A DNA stretch of 64,000 nucleotides. Origin: Prosthecobacter debontii. GTDB taxonomy: Bacteria; Verrucomicrobiota; Verrucomicrobiia; Verrucomicrobiales; Verrucomicrobiaceae. The stretch lies in contig NZ_FUYE01000002.1 of the NCBI RefSeq assembly GCF_900167535.1, forward strand, positions 496,001 through 560,000, given 5' to 3'. Both the position numbers and the translations under genes were made by a program. This document shows, one piece after another, positions 1 through 9,313 of this stretch (its first letter is position 1; each line of letters opens with the position of its first letter). The notes below the pieces were generated by a model. The model made no database searches. It had not been told where the DNA came from and saw nothing but the letters and a program-made list of their open reading frames with translations.

Positions 1-895
1 CCTTGAAGCGGGGCTGCCTGTCCATGTGGCATTTGCTAAAGAGCAAAAATTTGACAGCACCATCATCACCATCGTCGAAGCCGGAGCCGACGCAGGTCAG
101 CTCGGGGAGGCCTTCAGTTCCTTGGCACGACGGATCAAGATTGAGCTGATGTTTGCCAGCAAACTCCGGACCGCTCTGCTGGTGCCCTCGATCATCATTC
201 TCTTCCAAATCGGACTCTTCATTTACTCTCAAGTCCACGTGGTGGCCAAAGTGGAGGAAACCCTGAAAAGCGTTCGTCAAGAGCCCGATCCCATTTCCGT
301 CTTCATCTTTTCTGTCAGTCATGTGGTACAGAAAACATGGCCGTTTTTCGTCATCGCCCTCACCGCGTTTATCGTGGCGATCTTCCGTTCACCGGCTTTC
401 CGCCAAACCTTGCTGATCCTTGGGATGAAGCATTGGCTGCTGTTGCGCAAGCTGGTCATGGGCCTCCGCCAGAGTGCGTATATCGGCACGCTACAGATGC
501 TCTATGCCAATGGCATCAACCTCGCTCGTTCCTCGGCCTTGAGTGCCCGGGTGATGCAAGGTACTCCCTTGTATCCCGACTTCATCAAAGCCTCTCAAGT
601 CTATGAATCCTCAGGGGTCCCCTTTGCCGAAGCTCTCAAACGCAATACCAACTTGGACCCACAGGTGGTGCATATGATTGGCATCGGAGAACGCTCCGCC
701 TCTCTGCCTCAACAGCTCGAATTGCTCCGAGATATTTATGAGGAAGATACAGCCGCCATCATGGCCGACTTCACTCAAGTGATCAATTTCATCACCTTGG
801 CCATGGCCGTGGTGCTCATCGGCTTTGTTTTCACTGGGTCCATGCTGCCGATCTTCCTGATGGGTCCTCGGATGATGCAATCCGGCAACATGTGA
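1..895 (+). CDS. Type II secretion/type IV pilus inner-membrane protein, GspF/PilC family (5' truncated by window edge)
   Basis: The reading frame is open to the window edge, so the true start lies upstream; a GTG at 26 is internal. The visible part shows GspF-type features: a conserved cytoplasmic segment (TIVEAGADAGQLGEAF), a membrane span near residues 48-70, another near 107-122, a second cytoplasmic copy (MIGIGERSASLPQQLELL) and a C-terminal span ending in a PIFLMGPRM-like tail. In the family this polytopic protein sits under the pilus or pseudopilus and couples the assembly ATPase to pilin polymerisation. It heads a plus-strand run with a pseudopilin gene, which supports the role. Whether the system is a true T4P or a T2SS cannot be told from this fragment. 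Confidence 0.85.
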   Translation, partial: LEAGLPVHVAFAKEQKFDSTIITIVEAGADAGQLGEAFSSLARRIKIELMFASKLRTALLVPSIIILFQIGLFIYSQVHVVAKVEETLKSVRQEPDPISVFIFSVSHVVQKTWPFFVIALTAFIVAIFRSPAFRQTLLILGMKHWLLLRKLVMGLRQSAYIGTLQMLYANGINLARSSALSARVMQGTPLYPDFIKASQVYESSGVPFAEALKRNTNLDPQVVHMIGIGERSASLPQQLELLRDIYEEDTAAIMADFTQVINFITLAMAVVLIGFVFTGSMLPIFLMGPRMMQSGNM

Positions 896-917
896 TGTTT
901 TCCAGCGTCTGACACTC

Positions 918-1295
918 ATGAAATCGTTACCACTTACTGTTAGTCTCATCTTGGGTGGCCTTGCTCTCGTTCAGGCAGACCCAGCCCCCAAACTGGTGCC
1001 CCGTCCGATTCCTGGGCTAGAGACACTCCAACCTACCCCGGAGCCCAGCGTGAACCCGCAACGCTCAGCTTTTCCGCCTGTCACCACGCCTACACCCGTG
1101 ATCAAGACTGGCAATCCAGATCAAGCGCGTGTGGTCTTTATCCATCGGCGCTCAACGCTGCCCCCTGAGTTGATCAAGGATCTGCCTGTTCGTGATCAGA
1201 AAACCGCGGACTCCTTTCAACTCCAGGTGAAACAAGGGCCGGTCAAAATCATTCCCAAAGAACGGGTCGCTGAGCTGGCAAAAGCCCAAGACTAA
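918..1295 (+). CDS. Small secreted proline-rich protein of the pilus operon
   Basis: This 125-residue protein has a clear signal peptide (MKSLPLTVSLILGGLALVQA). A low-complexity Pro/Thr-rich linker follows (about residues 22-70), then a short basic/hydrophobic domain of about 50 residues. It starts 22 bp after the GspF-like gene and ends 10 bp before a pseudopilin gene, so it is probably co-transcribed with them. I do not recognise a family. The exported, linker-rich shape fits a periplasmic accessory of the secretion apparatus, but that role rests only on position. Confidence 0.7.
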   Translation: MKSLPLTVSLILGGLALVQADPAPKLVPRPIPGLETLQPTPEPSVNPQRSAFPPVTTPTPVIKTGNPDQARVVFIHRRSTLPPELIKDLPVRDQKTADSFQLQVKQGPVKIIPKERVAELAKAQD

Positions 1296-1305
1296 CCGCC
1301 GCTGT

Positions 1306-1728
1306 ATGCACTGCATTCCTCTCCGCCAAGGTCTGTGTTCCCGGTCTCACCGAGCGGGGTTTACCCTCATTGAGATCAGCCTCGTGATTGGGCTTATGAT
1401 CGGCCTAGCGCTGTTCACAGGCATGAACATCTCTGCCATTCAGGACTGGCAGAAGGGTAAAGATGCCGCGCTTGCTCTAGAGGCAGTGTTTGCTGCCCAG
1501 CGGGCCTATATGGCAGATCATCCCACAGCAGACATTGAGGTAGTAACCCGAATCGAATTGGAAGCCTACCTTCCCACCGGCTGGACGACGATGCCAACCG
1601 TCCGCTCTCTGGATGACGGCACACTTACCATCGACCATTCCGTCATGCCCCCTCAGTTACTGTCGGGAACGACCGTTTATGATCCTTCCGGCAGCGGAAC
1701 TGATGGACTTTGGGACATAGGGAAGTGA
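1306..1728 (+). CDS. Pseudopilin-like protein with type IV prepilin leader
   Basis: The 140-residue product has a basic leader followed by GFTLIEISLVIGLMIGLALF. This is the class III prepilin signature: cleavage after Gly, Phe+1 and Glu+5, then a hydrophobic helix. The rest is a short globular domain with a Gly/Ser-rich loop (YDPSGSGTDGLW) near the C-terminus, as seen in minor pseudopilins. It lies between the small secreted protein and the ABC ATPase gene. It is probably processed by a prepilin peptidase encoded elsewhere and assembled into the pilus or pseudopilus served by the GspF-like protein. Confidence 0.85.
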   Translation: MHCIPLRQGLCSRSHRAGFTLIEISLVIGLMIGLALFTGMNISAIQDWQKGKDAALALEAVFAAQRAYMADHPTADIEVVTRIELEAYLPTGWTTMPTVRSLDDGTLTIDHSVMPPQLLSGTTVYDPSGSGTDGLWDIGK

Positions 1729-1746
1729 AAGTACTTTATTCACTGC

Positions 1747-2430
1747 ATGGCTCCCGCCCCCTGTTTACATCTTCAAGAAGGCTCTCGATTCGGTTATCGA
1801 GTGGGCTTGCCTTGGAACCGCCGCCCTCACTGTTTAGTGGAGATCCCTGATCCTGTGCAGGCTCATCCCGGTCTGCACCTCCTCGTAGCACCGAACGGTT
1901 CCGGGAAAACGACTTTCCTACGCACGCTCGCGGGACTGATCCCGCCTTTAGCCGGGGCCGTCACCCTGCAAGCGCAGGTGCACTACTTCGCCGATGAACT
2001 GCGGGCAGATCCCGAAATGAAGCCCCTCACTTTTTTCCGTTCCTGGTTCAAAGGTGATTCACTCGCTAGCGTGGAAAAGCTGGCTAACTCCCTTCGGCTC
2101 GATCTCAAATGCCCGATCGGCAAGCTCTCACGGGGCAATCGGCAAAAGGTTTTGTTGATCATGGCAGAAGTCAAAGCCGCGCAGAGTTCCGCCAGTCTGT
2201 TGCTGATGGATGAACCTCTCACCGGTTTAGACGCCGAAACCCGCGAGCAAGTCACCCAACTCTGGGCAGAGACTCGCTCCAGCACCGTGCGTCTGGTGGT
2301 GATGCATGAACTGGAATGTGTGCGCCAAGCCGACTCCCTTTTCACCATCGTGCGCGGCAAGCTCCGACATGCCACCGAGCGCACAGGCAGCACCTGGATG
2401 GACACTTATCACACTCTGCAGCAATCATGA
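1747..2430 (+). CDS. ABC transporter ATP-binding protein
   Basis: This 227-residue ATPase has a Walker A motif (PNGSGKTT, about residues 50-57), an ABC signature variant (LSRGNRQKV) and a Walker B segment (LLLMDEPLTGLD). A switch His follows in VVMHELE. The size matches a single nucleotide-binding domain of an exporter such as the CcmA/ABC-2 type. Its stop overlaps the start of the next gene (ATGA), which encodes a six-span membrane protein, so the two likely form the transporter. The substrate is unknown. Position inside a pilus operon suggests envelope or export-related work. Confidence 0.88.
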   Translation: MAPAPCLHLQEGSRFGYRVGLPWNRRPHCLVEIPDPVQAHPGLHLLVAPNGSGKTTFLRTLAGLIPPLAGAVTLQAQVHYFADELRADPEMKPLTFFRSWFKGDSLASVEKLANSLRLDLKCPIGKLSRGNRQKVLLIMAEVKAAQSSASLLLMDEPLTGLDAETREQVTQLWAETRSSTVRLVVMHELECVRQADSLFTIVRGKLRHATERTGSTWMDTYHTLQQS

Positions 2431-3206
2431 GTTCCCTGAAAAATTGGCCTCTGTTTCGCCTCAGTCTGGCGGCACTCATGGGACGCGGTAGTTGTTGGCT
2501 CCTTTTGGTTGGGGCCTTGCTTTTCGTCTGGATCGCCCCCCTGCTGACCCCTTGGGAAGAAAACCCTCAGATTTTACAACCCGCACGGGCCCAAGCGGCA
2601 TGGGTGTATGCCTGGATCGCCCTCTTCACTTGGTTGCCGTTTCAAGCCTCAGCCCTGGGTCATCGGCTACGCACGGAAGGAATGCTCGAGCATATGCGGG
2701 CGGGAGGCACCAGCAAGGTCAGCCAGTGCTTTCAGCTCAGCGCATCCATCTGGATCTGGATGGTGGCCGTGGTGATCCTCGCCTCCTTGGTCTGCCTCAC
2801 TTTGACCCTGCCTAAACGACCTGAAGAGGCAAAAATGTGGGCGGTCTTGGTGCTCCAATATGGAACTCTCTTCAGCCTTTGTGCCGCGCCGCTGCTCCTA
2901 CTGGCGGTGGCTCTCGGAACACGCACAGCAGAGGTCATTGCGTTTCTGGTGCCCACCGGACTTTTGTTCATGGGGCTATTCGGTGCCGCTTGGTTAGCGC
3001 CTGTCTTGGGAGGCTCCGCCTCCGATGTCTTGAAATCTCTTTGGTTAGCTCTTCCTCACTATCATCTGGCGGATCTCACGCCTCGGTTGGTCTTCAAGAT
3101 GGGCCCCTTATCCAATGCCGATTTCTCTGTGTCCGCTCTTATCTTAGGCCTGCAAGGCAGCGCTTTAACCATCCTAGGATTATGTCTCTTCCGCACACGT
3201 TCCTGA
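2427..3206 (+). CDS. ABC transporter permease-like membrane protein
   Basis: The ATG at 2427 overlaps the stop of the ATP-binding gene and gives a 259-residue protein. Hydrophobic spans are visible near residues 24-40, 58-75, 110-130, 143-165, 172-197 and 232-252, so about six membrane segments. This topology and the translational coupling fit an ABC-2/CcmB-like permease. A longer upstream in-frame start at 2316 would lie inside the ATPase gene and is not preferred. I do not recognise a specific subfamily. Confidence 0.75.
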   Translation: MSSLKNWPLFRLSLAALMGRGSCWLLLVGALLFVWIAPLLTPWEENPQILQPARAQAAWVYAWIALFTWLPFQASALGHRLRTEGMLEHMRAGGTSKVSQCFQLSASIWIWMVAVVILASLVCLTLTLPKRPEEAKMWAVLVLQYGTLFSLCAAPLLLLAVALGTRTAEVIAFLVPTGLLFMGLFGAAWLAPVLGGSASDVLKSLWLALPHYHLADLTPRLVFKMGPLSNADFSVSALILGLQGSALTILGLCLFRTRS

Positions 3207-4102
3207 GCTTCCTTCTAGCAGCGGGTTTGTGGTGTGGAGGACATGCGTTAATCCGCTTCAAGCCCCACGGCAAAACGCTTGATACCCCTCCGCTGTTCGC
3301 TCTGCCACGCAGTGCTTACGGAAGCCTCATGGCCAGGCTGATCCGAGACTCGCTTTACAGCTACTGGCATGGTGGAGAAAGCGCGGCACCCATGCATCAA
3401 CCTGCGGCGTCCTCTTCAGCTCCACCCCCGATGCCGGCGCCTGGTCGCTTTGCCCGAAAAGGTCTGCGGCCCCCGCCACCGGTGCAAGCCGCAGAACCAG
3501 CCGCTTCTTCATGGGCTGAAGCACAAGTTCAAAAAATAACCGCATTAGAGAAAGCACGCACCAAACGCAACAGTGCCTTTCCTCTCTCAACAGCGCACCA
3601 GCGTTATCTGAATGCGGCTGGAGATGTTCGCCTCCGTCTGGCCTATCAGCTTGACCCTGGAGATGCCACTCTCTATGAGGTTTTTCACTACCATTTGGGG
3701 TCCCATCTGCCTCCTGAAGCCATCGGCCCAGCTTTGACTGAGCTAGCCCATCAAGCAATGAACTATGGGTTACGTCGCGATGCAGGTCTCTCGGATTGCC
3801 TCACAGGCGCGGGAGCTGCCATCAATTTACTCAACGATCAGCTCCGTCCTGAAAATCATAACCGCAATCCTGAGGTCATTGAAAACTCGTGGAAAACTCT
3901 TGAGCAATGCCTCAAGCGCTATGGAGATCTCGAAGAAAAAGCCCAAAAGGAAGGCTGGTGGGAGGGCATCCCGCCAATACGCCGCCAAGAGCTGGACGAA
4001 CATGCCAACCTCCTGAGGCGCATCCGCGACATGATCCAGCGCACTCTCGCAAGGCCGAAGATCCCGAATGCCTCCAACGGCCCTCTCCCTGTGCAAAACT
4101 GA
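3182..4102 (+). CDS. Hypothetical exported protein with Pro/Ala-rich linker and helical C-terminal domain
   Basis: The ATG at 3182 lies inside the end of the permease gene (25 bp overlap) and opens with a signal-like hydrophobic N-terminus (SLPHTFLSFLLAAGLWCGGHA). A Pro/Ala/Ser-rich stretch (about residues 70-110) leads into an alpha-helical domain of about 190 residues with many charged residues. I recognise no enzyme motif. It is the last gene of the plus-strand run and converges on the PilT-like gene with a gap of only 5 bp. A role in the same envelope system is inferred from position only. Confidence 0.65.
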   Translation: MSLPHTFLSFLLAAGLWCGGHALIRFKPHGKTLDTPPLFALPRSAYGSLMARLIRDSLYSYWHGGESAAPMHQPAASSSAPPPMPAPGRFARKGLRPPPPVQAAEPAASSWAEAQVQKITALEKARTKRNSAFPLSTAHQRYLNAAGDVRLRLAYQLDPGDATLYEVFHYHLGSHLPPEAIGPALTELAHQAMNYGLRRDAGLSDCLTGAGAAINLLNDQLRPENHNRNPEVIENSWKTLEQCLKRYGDLEEKAQKEGWWEGIPPIRRQELDEHANLLRRIRDMIQRTLARPKIPNASNGPLPVQN

Positions 4103-4107
4103 TGGGA

Positions 4108-5265
4108 TCAACCTGCCAACAGGTTGGCATTGAAGATGTCCTCTGAGATCGCCCCTCCGCGGTAGTGATTCATCAGACACTGATTCCAACGCAAATTCCC
4201 TTTGTAGCGAAGAGCATCCTCCAAGGAAGTGGCGCTACCATCATAGGCACGCATGCCCGCTGAAACCGCCTCGTTGGTATTCTGGAGATACTCTGTGACC
4301 AGGACACGACCATTGAACCCGGTTAACAAGCCCTGTGACAAAACGAAGGTGAGAGTCTCGCTCAAGCGGTGTAAAATCCCAGATTGTTGCTCCTTGGGGA
4401 AGAACTCCAAAATACGGTCGATCGTTTTCACCGCGCCACGAGTATGCAGGGTCGACAAGACAAAGTGACCCGTCTGAGCCGCCTCGATACACGTCTCCAT
4501 GGTTTCGCGATCTCGGATTTCCCCGATCAAAATGATGTTCGGGGTTTTACGCAGCACCTCTTTCAATCCACTCTGATAGCTCAGTGTGTGCCTGCCCACC
4601 TCCTGCTGGGTGACCAACGAAGGCGCAGGAATGAGCACCCCAGGCTGATTGGGATCAGCCATCGTACTGTCGTATCGATACTCGATGGGATCTTCCACGG
4701 TGACGATATGTTTTGGAAAGTGACGGCGCACCCAATCTAGAATCGCGGCCAGGGTCGTGGACTTTCCTGAACCCGTGGGGCCGGTAATAAGCCCCAGACC
4801 AAATCTGCGCTGCACAAGATCCCTCAAACTATCTGAGATGAGAGGATCGATGCCTAACGTTTCGAGCTGTGAAATCTTGGCTCGCAACCAACGACAGGTA
4901 ATACCCAAGCCATGTTCACTCAAGTGCACCTGTACACGCATACGGACTGGCGAACCCAAAGCTCCTTCCTCACAGCTAAAATCAATCACCCGGCGGGAGC
5001 GCACCAATTCCCACATCCGATCCCCAGTGGCCGACACTGAGTTGTCCGCCCAGATTTCATGGGACTGGCGGGTAAACAGGCCTTCGGCGATTTTTCCCAC
5101 GGCTTCTGCACTTTGCAGGCCAAAAGATTCAGCGATCTCAAGACCACGGTTCGTGTGGAGATAGATCAGCCCGTCCGTGCGGATTTGTACATCTGAAATT
5201 TCTCGGCCAGGGAAGGCCACCGCGAGTTGCCCTAAAATATCAGCAGGAGAAGCAGCAGAACACAT
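4108..5265 (-). CDS. PilT/GspE-family secretion or twitching ATPase
   Basis: The 385-residue protein carries Walker A GPTGSGKS (residues 162-169), an Asp box around VTVEDPIEY, a Walker B-region GEIRDRETM, and the His box STLHT. This order is typical of PilT-type retraction ATPases and the family is clear. The N-terminal half holds a PAS-like N1 domain, and the long Lys-Cys rich zinc domain of GspE is absent, so it is closer to PilT/PilU. It is the last gene of the minus-strand pseudopilin operon, 19 bp after the PilX-like gene. It probably powers assembly or retraction of the filament built by the neighbouring proteins. Confidence 0.88.
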   Translation of the reverse strand: MCSAASPADILGQLAVAFPGREISDVQIRTDGLIYLHTNRGLEIAESFGLQSAEAVGKIAEGLFTRQSHEIWADNSVSATGDRMWELVRSRRVIDFSCEEGALGSPVRMRVQVHLSEHGLGITCRWLRAKISQLETLGIDPLISDSLRDLVQRRFGLGLITGPTGSGKSTTLAAILDWVRRHFPKHIVTVEDPIEYRYDSTMADPNQPGVLIPAPSLVTQQEVGRHTLSYQSGLKEVLRKTPNIILIGEIRDRETMETCIEAAQTGHFVLSTLHTRGAVKTIDRILEFFPKEQQSGILHRLSETLTFVLSQGLLTGFNGRVLVTEYLQNTNEAVSAGMRAYDGSATSLEDALRYKGNLRWNQCLMNHYRGGAISEDIFNANLLAG

Positions 5266-5284
5266 GGTATAACAAAAGAGGTTA

Positions 5285-7243
5285 TTATTCTTGAGGAATT
5301 TCTTCGATCACCACCAGCCAATTCATGGTGTGAATGGGCGGCAGTTCCGCAGGGCTGCGCAGAGGAGCCAGCTCAGCGGAAATGCTATCCGTGTGCACGG
5401 CATCGTCGCTGCCGGACTTCATATCGAGAGGCTGCCACGGTGTGGCGGTTCCGCCCGTCGCCAAACTGCCCAGTTGCCCGCGATGGTCGATGGGGCGATT
5501 GAAGCCAGTCGTTCCGACCCGCAGCTCTGAGGCAAAGATCGACAGGGCTGGATAAAAGGTGGCCGCAGCATCCAAACCCGAGCCAACAGGAGCAGAAGCA
5601 AGAGATACGGCATTCAAGTCATCTCCCACATACACACGCAGCGGGCCGACCACCGATATCCCTGCCGTGTAATCGCTGAGATCCTTCCCCTTGCGAATGA
5701 TAACACACATATCTTCAGCTGCGGGAGGATCTGACAAAGCTCGTACTTTGAGAGGATTAAGCGACGTATCGACGCCAAAGTAGAGACTCCGATTCACATC
5801 GACAGACGCACCTCCTTGACCCAACAGCCACTGTTTTAAGTGTGCAGGATGAAAGGTCAGACAGGATCGACTGTTATTCGTCAATTCCGTCTGAAACGGC
5901 ATCTCAGGGCCTCCAGGTTCAAAGTAGGTCGGCCAATTGCTACCTCGGGTCAAATTGACTTCAACGACGCCTCCTGCCGTTCCCTGAAATCGCACTCGGA
6001 TCGCCGTGGGAGTCTGGTCTTCATAACTCACCATGTCGGTGGCCTCCACCGTGATCTGACATCGTTCAGCCCCCGCCAGATAATCGTCCCAGGCATTCAA
6101 TGTAACTCCGGCAGCGGCCCGCCTTAAATAGTTGCTGCCCGTCGGAAGCGGAAGAAAAGTCAATCGACCGGAATTGGCGGACAAAGCGACCGGCAAGACA
6201 TCAGATTCCTGTTCGGCTTGCAAACGCTCGCGCTCTCCCAGTTCATCAAAGTCAGCACCAATCGTAATGCCACCGAGTTGTAGATCGCGAGTCAGGTCGA
6301 TACCACTCTTCCCCGCCAATCGCTCAGCGCCGAAAGCATCATCGCCATCCACTCGCATCTGGTCGGCATAAACCGAGCCTTGGATGCTGACCGTGGCGGC
6401 ATTCCACGCCGTTCCATCTTGATGCTGACCGATGGCGGCGAAGGTAGCTGCTTCAATCGGCATTTGGCTGGGCACTTCATACAAGGAGAGGATGTAGTGC
6501 CTTGAGATGCTGCTTTCTCGATTGCCATAATTGACGGTGAAAGCCCACCAGTTACGCTTGGCCACAAAAGGTTGTCCGGGCTTGGCATAGCCAAATCTTA
6601 TGTTCGGATAGGGAATGAGATTGAAGGTCGGATACTTCAATATGTCTGCCAGTAAACCTGCGTCTTGACTGCTGTAGCGTTTCTGGTCGGAGATGATCGG
6701 TCGGAGAGCATCTGCCGCTTGCAAGGCAGCGCTGGCTTCCAGGAGAGGAGGCACTTTTCCCGCAAAGGCCGGCTGCGCAAAGAGTGGCGCGAAGGCTGTC
6801 GTGCCTGGAGTGACCTCATCAGCGACTCCTTCCAATGAAGTGATCCAACTTTGCACTTCCCCCGCCTCATGATCCCCCACATTAGCACTTCGTTTCCCCG
6901 CTAAGCCCAATGCCGCCACCAATTCCGGTGTCATGCGGTCCGATGCGGAAGAGAGGGTCACCGACTCACGAAAAATGTCACGCCAGGCGTAGCTGTCACC
7001 TTCGGCAAGGTTAGCTTTCAGACAGGCGATCGCCTTATTGGGGAAAACGACAACCATGGCCCTAAGAAGAGCTTCTTCGCGTTGCTGATAATCCACACGA
7101 AGTTGTGTGTCCGAGGCTTGATCTCGGTTCATGAGGGTTTGCTTGAAGAGCATCAGCAGGCTGAAGACCAGCATCATGGACATCGCCGTCACCAAAGGCA
7201 TGGCGGCGAAACCGAAACGGCGTTGGCGGTGGTGTAGATTCAT
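5285..7243 (-). CDS. Large PilX-like/Verru_Chthon cassette protein A-like protein
   Basis: This 652-residue protein begins with a basic stretch followed by one hydrophobic helix (about residues 12-38, PLVTAMSMMLVFSLLML), the shape of a PilX/GspK-like minor component. The N-terminus then has many Gln/Arg residues, and the rest is a large extracytoplasmic region without recognised motifs. Its start overlaps the stop of the upstream pseudopilin gene (ATGA). The gene order (two pseudopilin-like proteins and one very large one) resembles the four-gene 'Verru_Chthon' cassettes of Verrucomicrobiota, but I cannot confirm that without a profile search. Confidence 0.7.
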   Translation of the reverse strand: MNLHHRQRRFGFAAMPLVTAMSMMLVFSLLMLFKQTLMNRDQASDTQLRVDYQQREEALLRAMVVVFPNKAIACLKANLAEGDSYAWRDIFRESVTLSSASDRMTPELVAALGLAGKRSANVGDHEAGEVQSWITSLEGVADEVTPGTTAFAPLFAQPAFAGKVPPLLEASAALQAADALRPIISDQKRYSSQDAGLLADILKYPTFNLIPYPNIRFGYAKPGQPFVAKRNWWAFTVNYGNRESSISRHYILSLYEVPSQMPIEAATFAAIGQHQDGTAWNAATVSIQGSVYADQMRVDGDDAFGAERLAGKSGIDLTRDLQLGGITIGADFDELGERERLQAEQESDVLPVALSANSGRLTFLPLPTGSNYLRRAAAGVTLNAWDDYLAGAERCQITVEATDMVSYEDQTPTAIRVRFQGTAGGVVEVNLTRGSNWPTYFEPGGPEMPFQTELTNNSRSCLTFHPAHLKQWLLGQGGASVDVNRSLYFGVDTSLNPLKVRALSDPPAAEDMCVIIRKGKDLSDYTAGISVVGPLRVYVGDDLNAVSLASAPVGSGLDAAATFYPALSIFASELRVGTTGFNRPIDHRGQLGSLATGGTATPWQPLDMKSGSDDAVHTDSISAELAPLRSPAELPPIHTMNWLVVIEEIPQE

Positions 7244-7773
7244 CGAGCTCCTCCGCAGTAACTGATTTCCTCACCATTCGGACCTGTGAGATTCGCGATT
7301 AAAATTCCTTCATCCGCACGGAAAGTCACGTTTCCCACTCCTTGGCAGATCAGCCAAGAAGTTGTCGTACCATCTTCTTGCGGCACGTGAAAGCGTAGGC
7401 TCACTCCGGTGGTGCCTACCTCTGTCGCAATGATTCGCTCCTCGACGTCTTGTGTGGCGCCTTTAAAGAAGAGTCGGACCGCACCACCATCTGTTAAAAC
7501 AGGGGGAGTTCCGCCTCGAGCCGCCTCCAAATCTGTGTAGATGAAATAATGATCCGCCTGTTGAAAAATACGTCCCAGGATGTTGCCAATCTTGGGGGCT
7601 TCTTCGGCTAAAAACGATTGTTTTTGAGCCAACCCCATGAAGGTCAGATGCTGCTGCAGCATGGCCACGAGAGTGCTCCCTAGCATCACCATCAAACCAA
7701 GCGCCAAGGACATCTCCATCAAGGTAAATCCGGAGAACCGACGGCGAGAAGAAATGGAGGAGAAAGCCTTCAT
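7240..7773 (-). CDS. Pseudopilin with prepilin-type N-terminus
   Basis: The 177-residue product has the prepilin signature FSGFTLMEMSLALGLMVMLG, with Gly at the cleavage site, Phe+1 and Glu+5. A globular domain with a C-terminal Gly-Gly-Ala-Arg tail follows. Both ends overlap neighbouring genes by 4 bp (ATGA), so it is translationally coupled in the operon. It is probably cleaved and methylated by a prepilin peptidase and inserted into the pilus or pseudopilus. Confidence 0.85.
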   Translation of the reverse strand: MKAFSSISSRRRFSGFTLMEMSLALGLMVMLGSTLVAMLQQHLTFMGLAQKQSFLAEEAPKIGNILGRIFQQADHYFIYTDLEAARGGTPPVLTDGGAVRLFFKGATQDVEERIIATEVGTTGVSLRFHVPQEDGTTTSWLICQGVGNVTFRADEGILIANLTGPNGEEISYCGGAR

Positions 7774-8228
7774 TGGACACGCAGGGTGGAGCGACTCTTC
7801 GTGTAACTTTTATCACCGATCTCGTAGATGAGCGCTGAATGCAGGCGCCAAACATCTAGGGTCAGGTCGGCATTCTGCGCCGTTTCAGCGGTGCGGCACC
7901 GCTTGAGGACCGCCGTGACGGGGCGACCTCCAGCGAGACGTCCAATCGTCACCGTTTGCTCACTGGCACTGCCTTGATCCGCCAGCTCTGGCCAAGGTGA
8001 ATTTTCCGCCTCCACTTGGGCAAAGGGCAGTCGATTGGCCAAGGCTGACTCACGGCTCAGATACGCATCGGTAAGAGTCTGCATCACCGTCCATTGATTC
8101 CCTGAAATGGCCAGAAGTGATGAACGCATCATCAACAACGCCAAAAAAGTCGTGACCCCCAAGGCCACCGAGAGCTCGATCAGCAGACTGCCCCCACGTT
8201 GAGGATGTCTATGCAGAACCTTTTTCAT
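7770..8228 (-). CDS. Pseudopilin-like protein with atypical leader
   Basis: This 152-residue protein has a basic leader followed by RGGSLLIELSVALGVTTFLALL. Gly precedes Ser+1 and Glu sits at +5, so the prepilin pattern is kept although Phe+1 is replaced by Ser. A small globular domain with few hydrophobic segments follows. It is translationally coupled on both sides (4 bp overlaps). The shape fits a minor pseudopilin, and the non-Phe first residue is seen in some GspI/GspJ-like members. Confidence 0.75.
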   Translation of the reverse strand: MKKVLHRHPQRGGSLLIELSVALGVTTFLALLMMRSSLLAISGNQWTVMQTLTDAYLSRESALANRLPFAQVEAENSPWPELADQGSASEQTVTIGRLAGGRPVTAVLKRCRTAETAQNADLTLDVWRLHSALIYEIGDKSYTKSRSTLRVQ

Positions 8229-9313
8229 GGCCCGCCCCCCCGTTCTGTCGTGCTGATTTGCCCGCGGGTGCTGATCACGCGGTCCACCTCGAAAGTCACA
8301 TGATATAACCTCTCCGGCGCGCGATTGAAAAACGGCGTATGAGTGATCACCTCCAGAGTGTAGATGCCGTCCTCAGAGGTATAGTTGGATAGGTCATCCA
8401 CAGAGATGGAAAAAGTCTGGGGCACATTGGTCGGCTCAACGGCTTGATCGGGGTTGTAGAACCGCCCGAATCTCCGCTCTGTTCCTGCCACCAGCGTTCC
8501 CTCGGTGCCCAGCTTTTCTGTTCCTTTGTAAACTTGGAGATAGGTCCTGGAATCTGGGTAGATGTCTTTGAGCGAAACCACCAAGGCTGGAATACGGTCA
8601 ATGAACACTTGATCGGCTTCGATACTGGAAACTGTGGCGGAAGCCACGGGCCAGACTTCAACTTTTGGCTGCAGCAAGATCGTATCCGGAATCTGGTAGG
8701 AAGCATACCGAACGATGGTGAAGGTCTGCTCGCCGTTACCGGAGGAGAGCGTGGGTGACGTCAACTGATGATACAGAGGATTGAAGCTGTATTCACCATT
8801 CTCAAGATTCGCGTCCTCCAATAAATAGGCGGGTTGATTGAGTGACGAGTAAGTCTCCGCATCGAAGTTGCGTCCGTTAACCGCGAGATAGACACAGCGC
8901 TCAGATGTGTTCGCACTGTCATCGACGAGACCATTCACTTTGATGTCCACGGAAAAGGGTCGATCTGCTCGCGTCCTTTTGACGTAGGTCGATGAATTGG
9001 GATCACCTCGCACATAGTCATCTTCCGTGGCGATGGAAATGGTGACTTCAGGATTGTAGGTGCTGATGAACTTCGTATCGAGCAGGTAAATGTTGCTATC
9101 CCAGGCGGTGCCTCGCGCAAAGAGTTCATAGAGAGCGCCTCCTTCTCCCACAGGCAATGGGGAGACGTAGGCCCCGCCGCTACCCGTCATCGGAGTATCG
9201 TAAACCTGGCCTGTCGTCACATCTGTTTGCCTGACCCAAGCTTCTGGATCCTGGGCACTCAAAGAGGTGACCAAGCATGCCCAGATCCAAAGCATCCATG
9301 CCTGCATTTTCAT
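8225..9313 (-). CDS. Secreted hypothetical protein of the pseudopilin operon
   Basis: The 362-residue protein starts with a typical signal peptide (MKMQAWMLWIWACLVTSLSAQ). The mature part is rich in Thr, Ser, Tyr and Asp and reads like tandem beta-sandwich domains. I recognise no catalytic motif. The gene overlaps both neighbours by 4 bp, so it belongs to the pseudopilin operon. An exported or surface-exposed structural role is plausible but unproven. Confidence 0.7.
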   Translation of the reverse strand: MKMQAWMLWIWACLVTSLSAQDPEAWVRQTDVTTGQVYDTPMTGSGGAYVSPLPVGEGGALYELFARGTAWDSNIYLLDTKFISTYNPEVTISIATEDDYVRGDPNSSTYVKRTRADRPFSVDIKVNGLVDDSANTSERCVYLAVNGRNFDAETYSSLNQPAYLLEDANLENGEYSFNPLYHQLTSPTLSSGNGEQTFTIVRYASYQIPDTILLQPKVEVWPVASATVSSIEADQVFIDRIPALVVSLKDIYPDSRTYLQVYKGTEKLGTEGTLVAGTERRFGRFYNPDQAVEPTNVPQTFSISVDDLSNYTSEDGIYTLEVITHTPFFNRAPERLYHVTFEVDRVISTRGQISTTERGGGP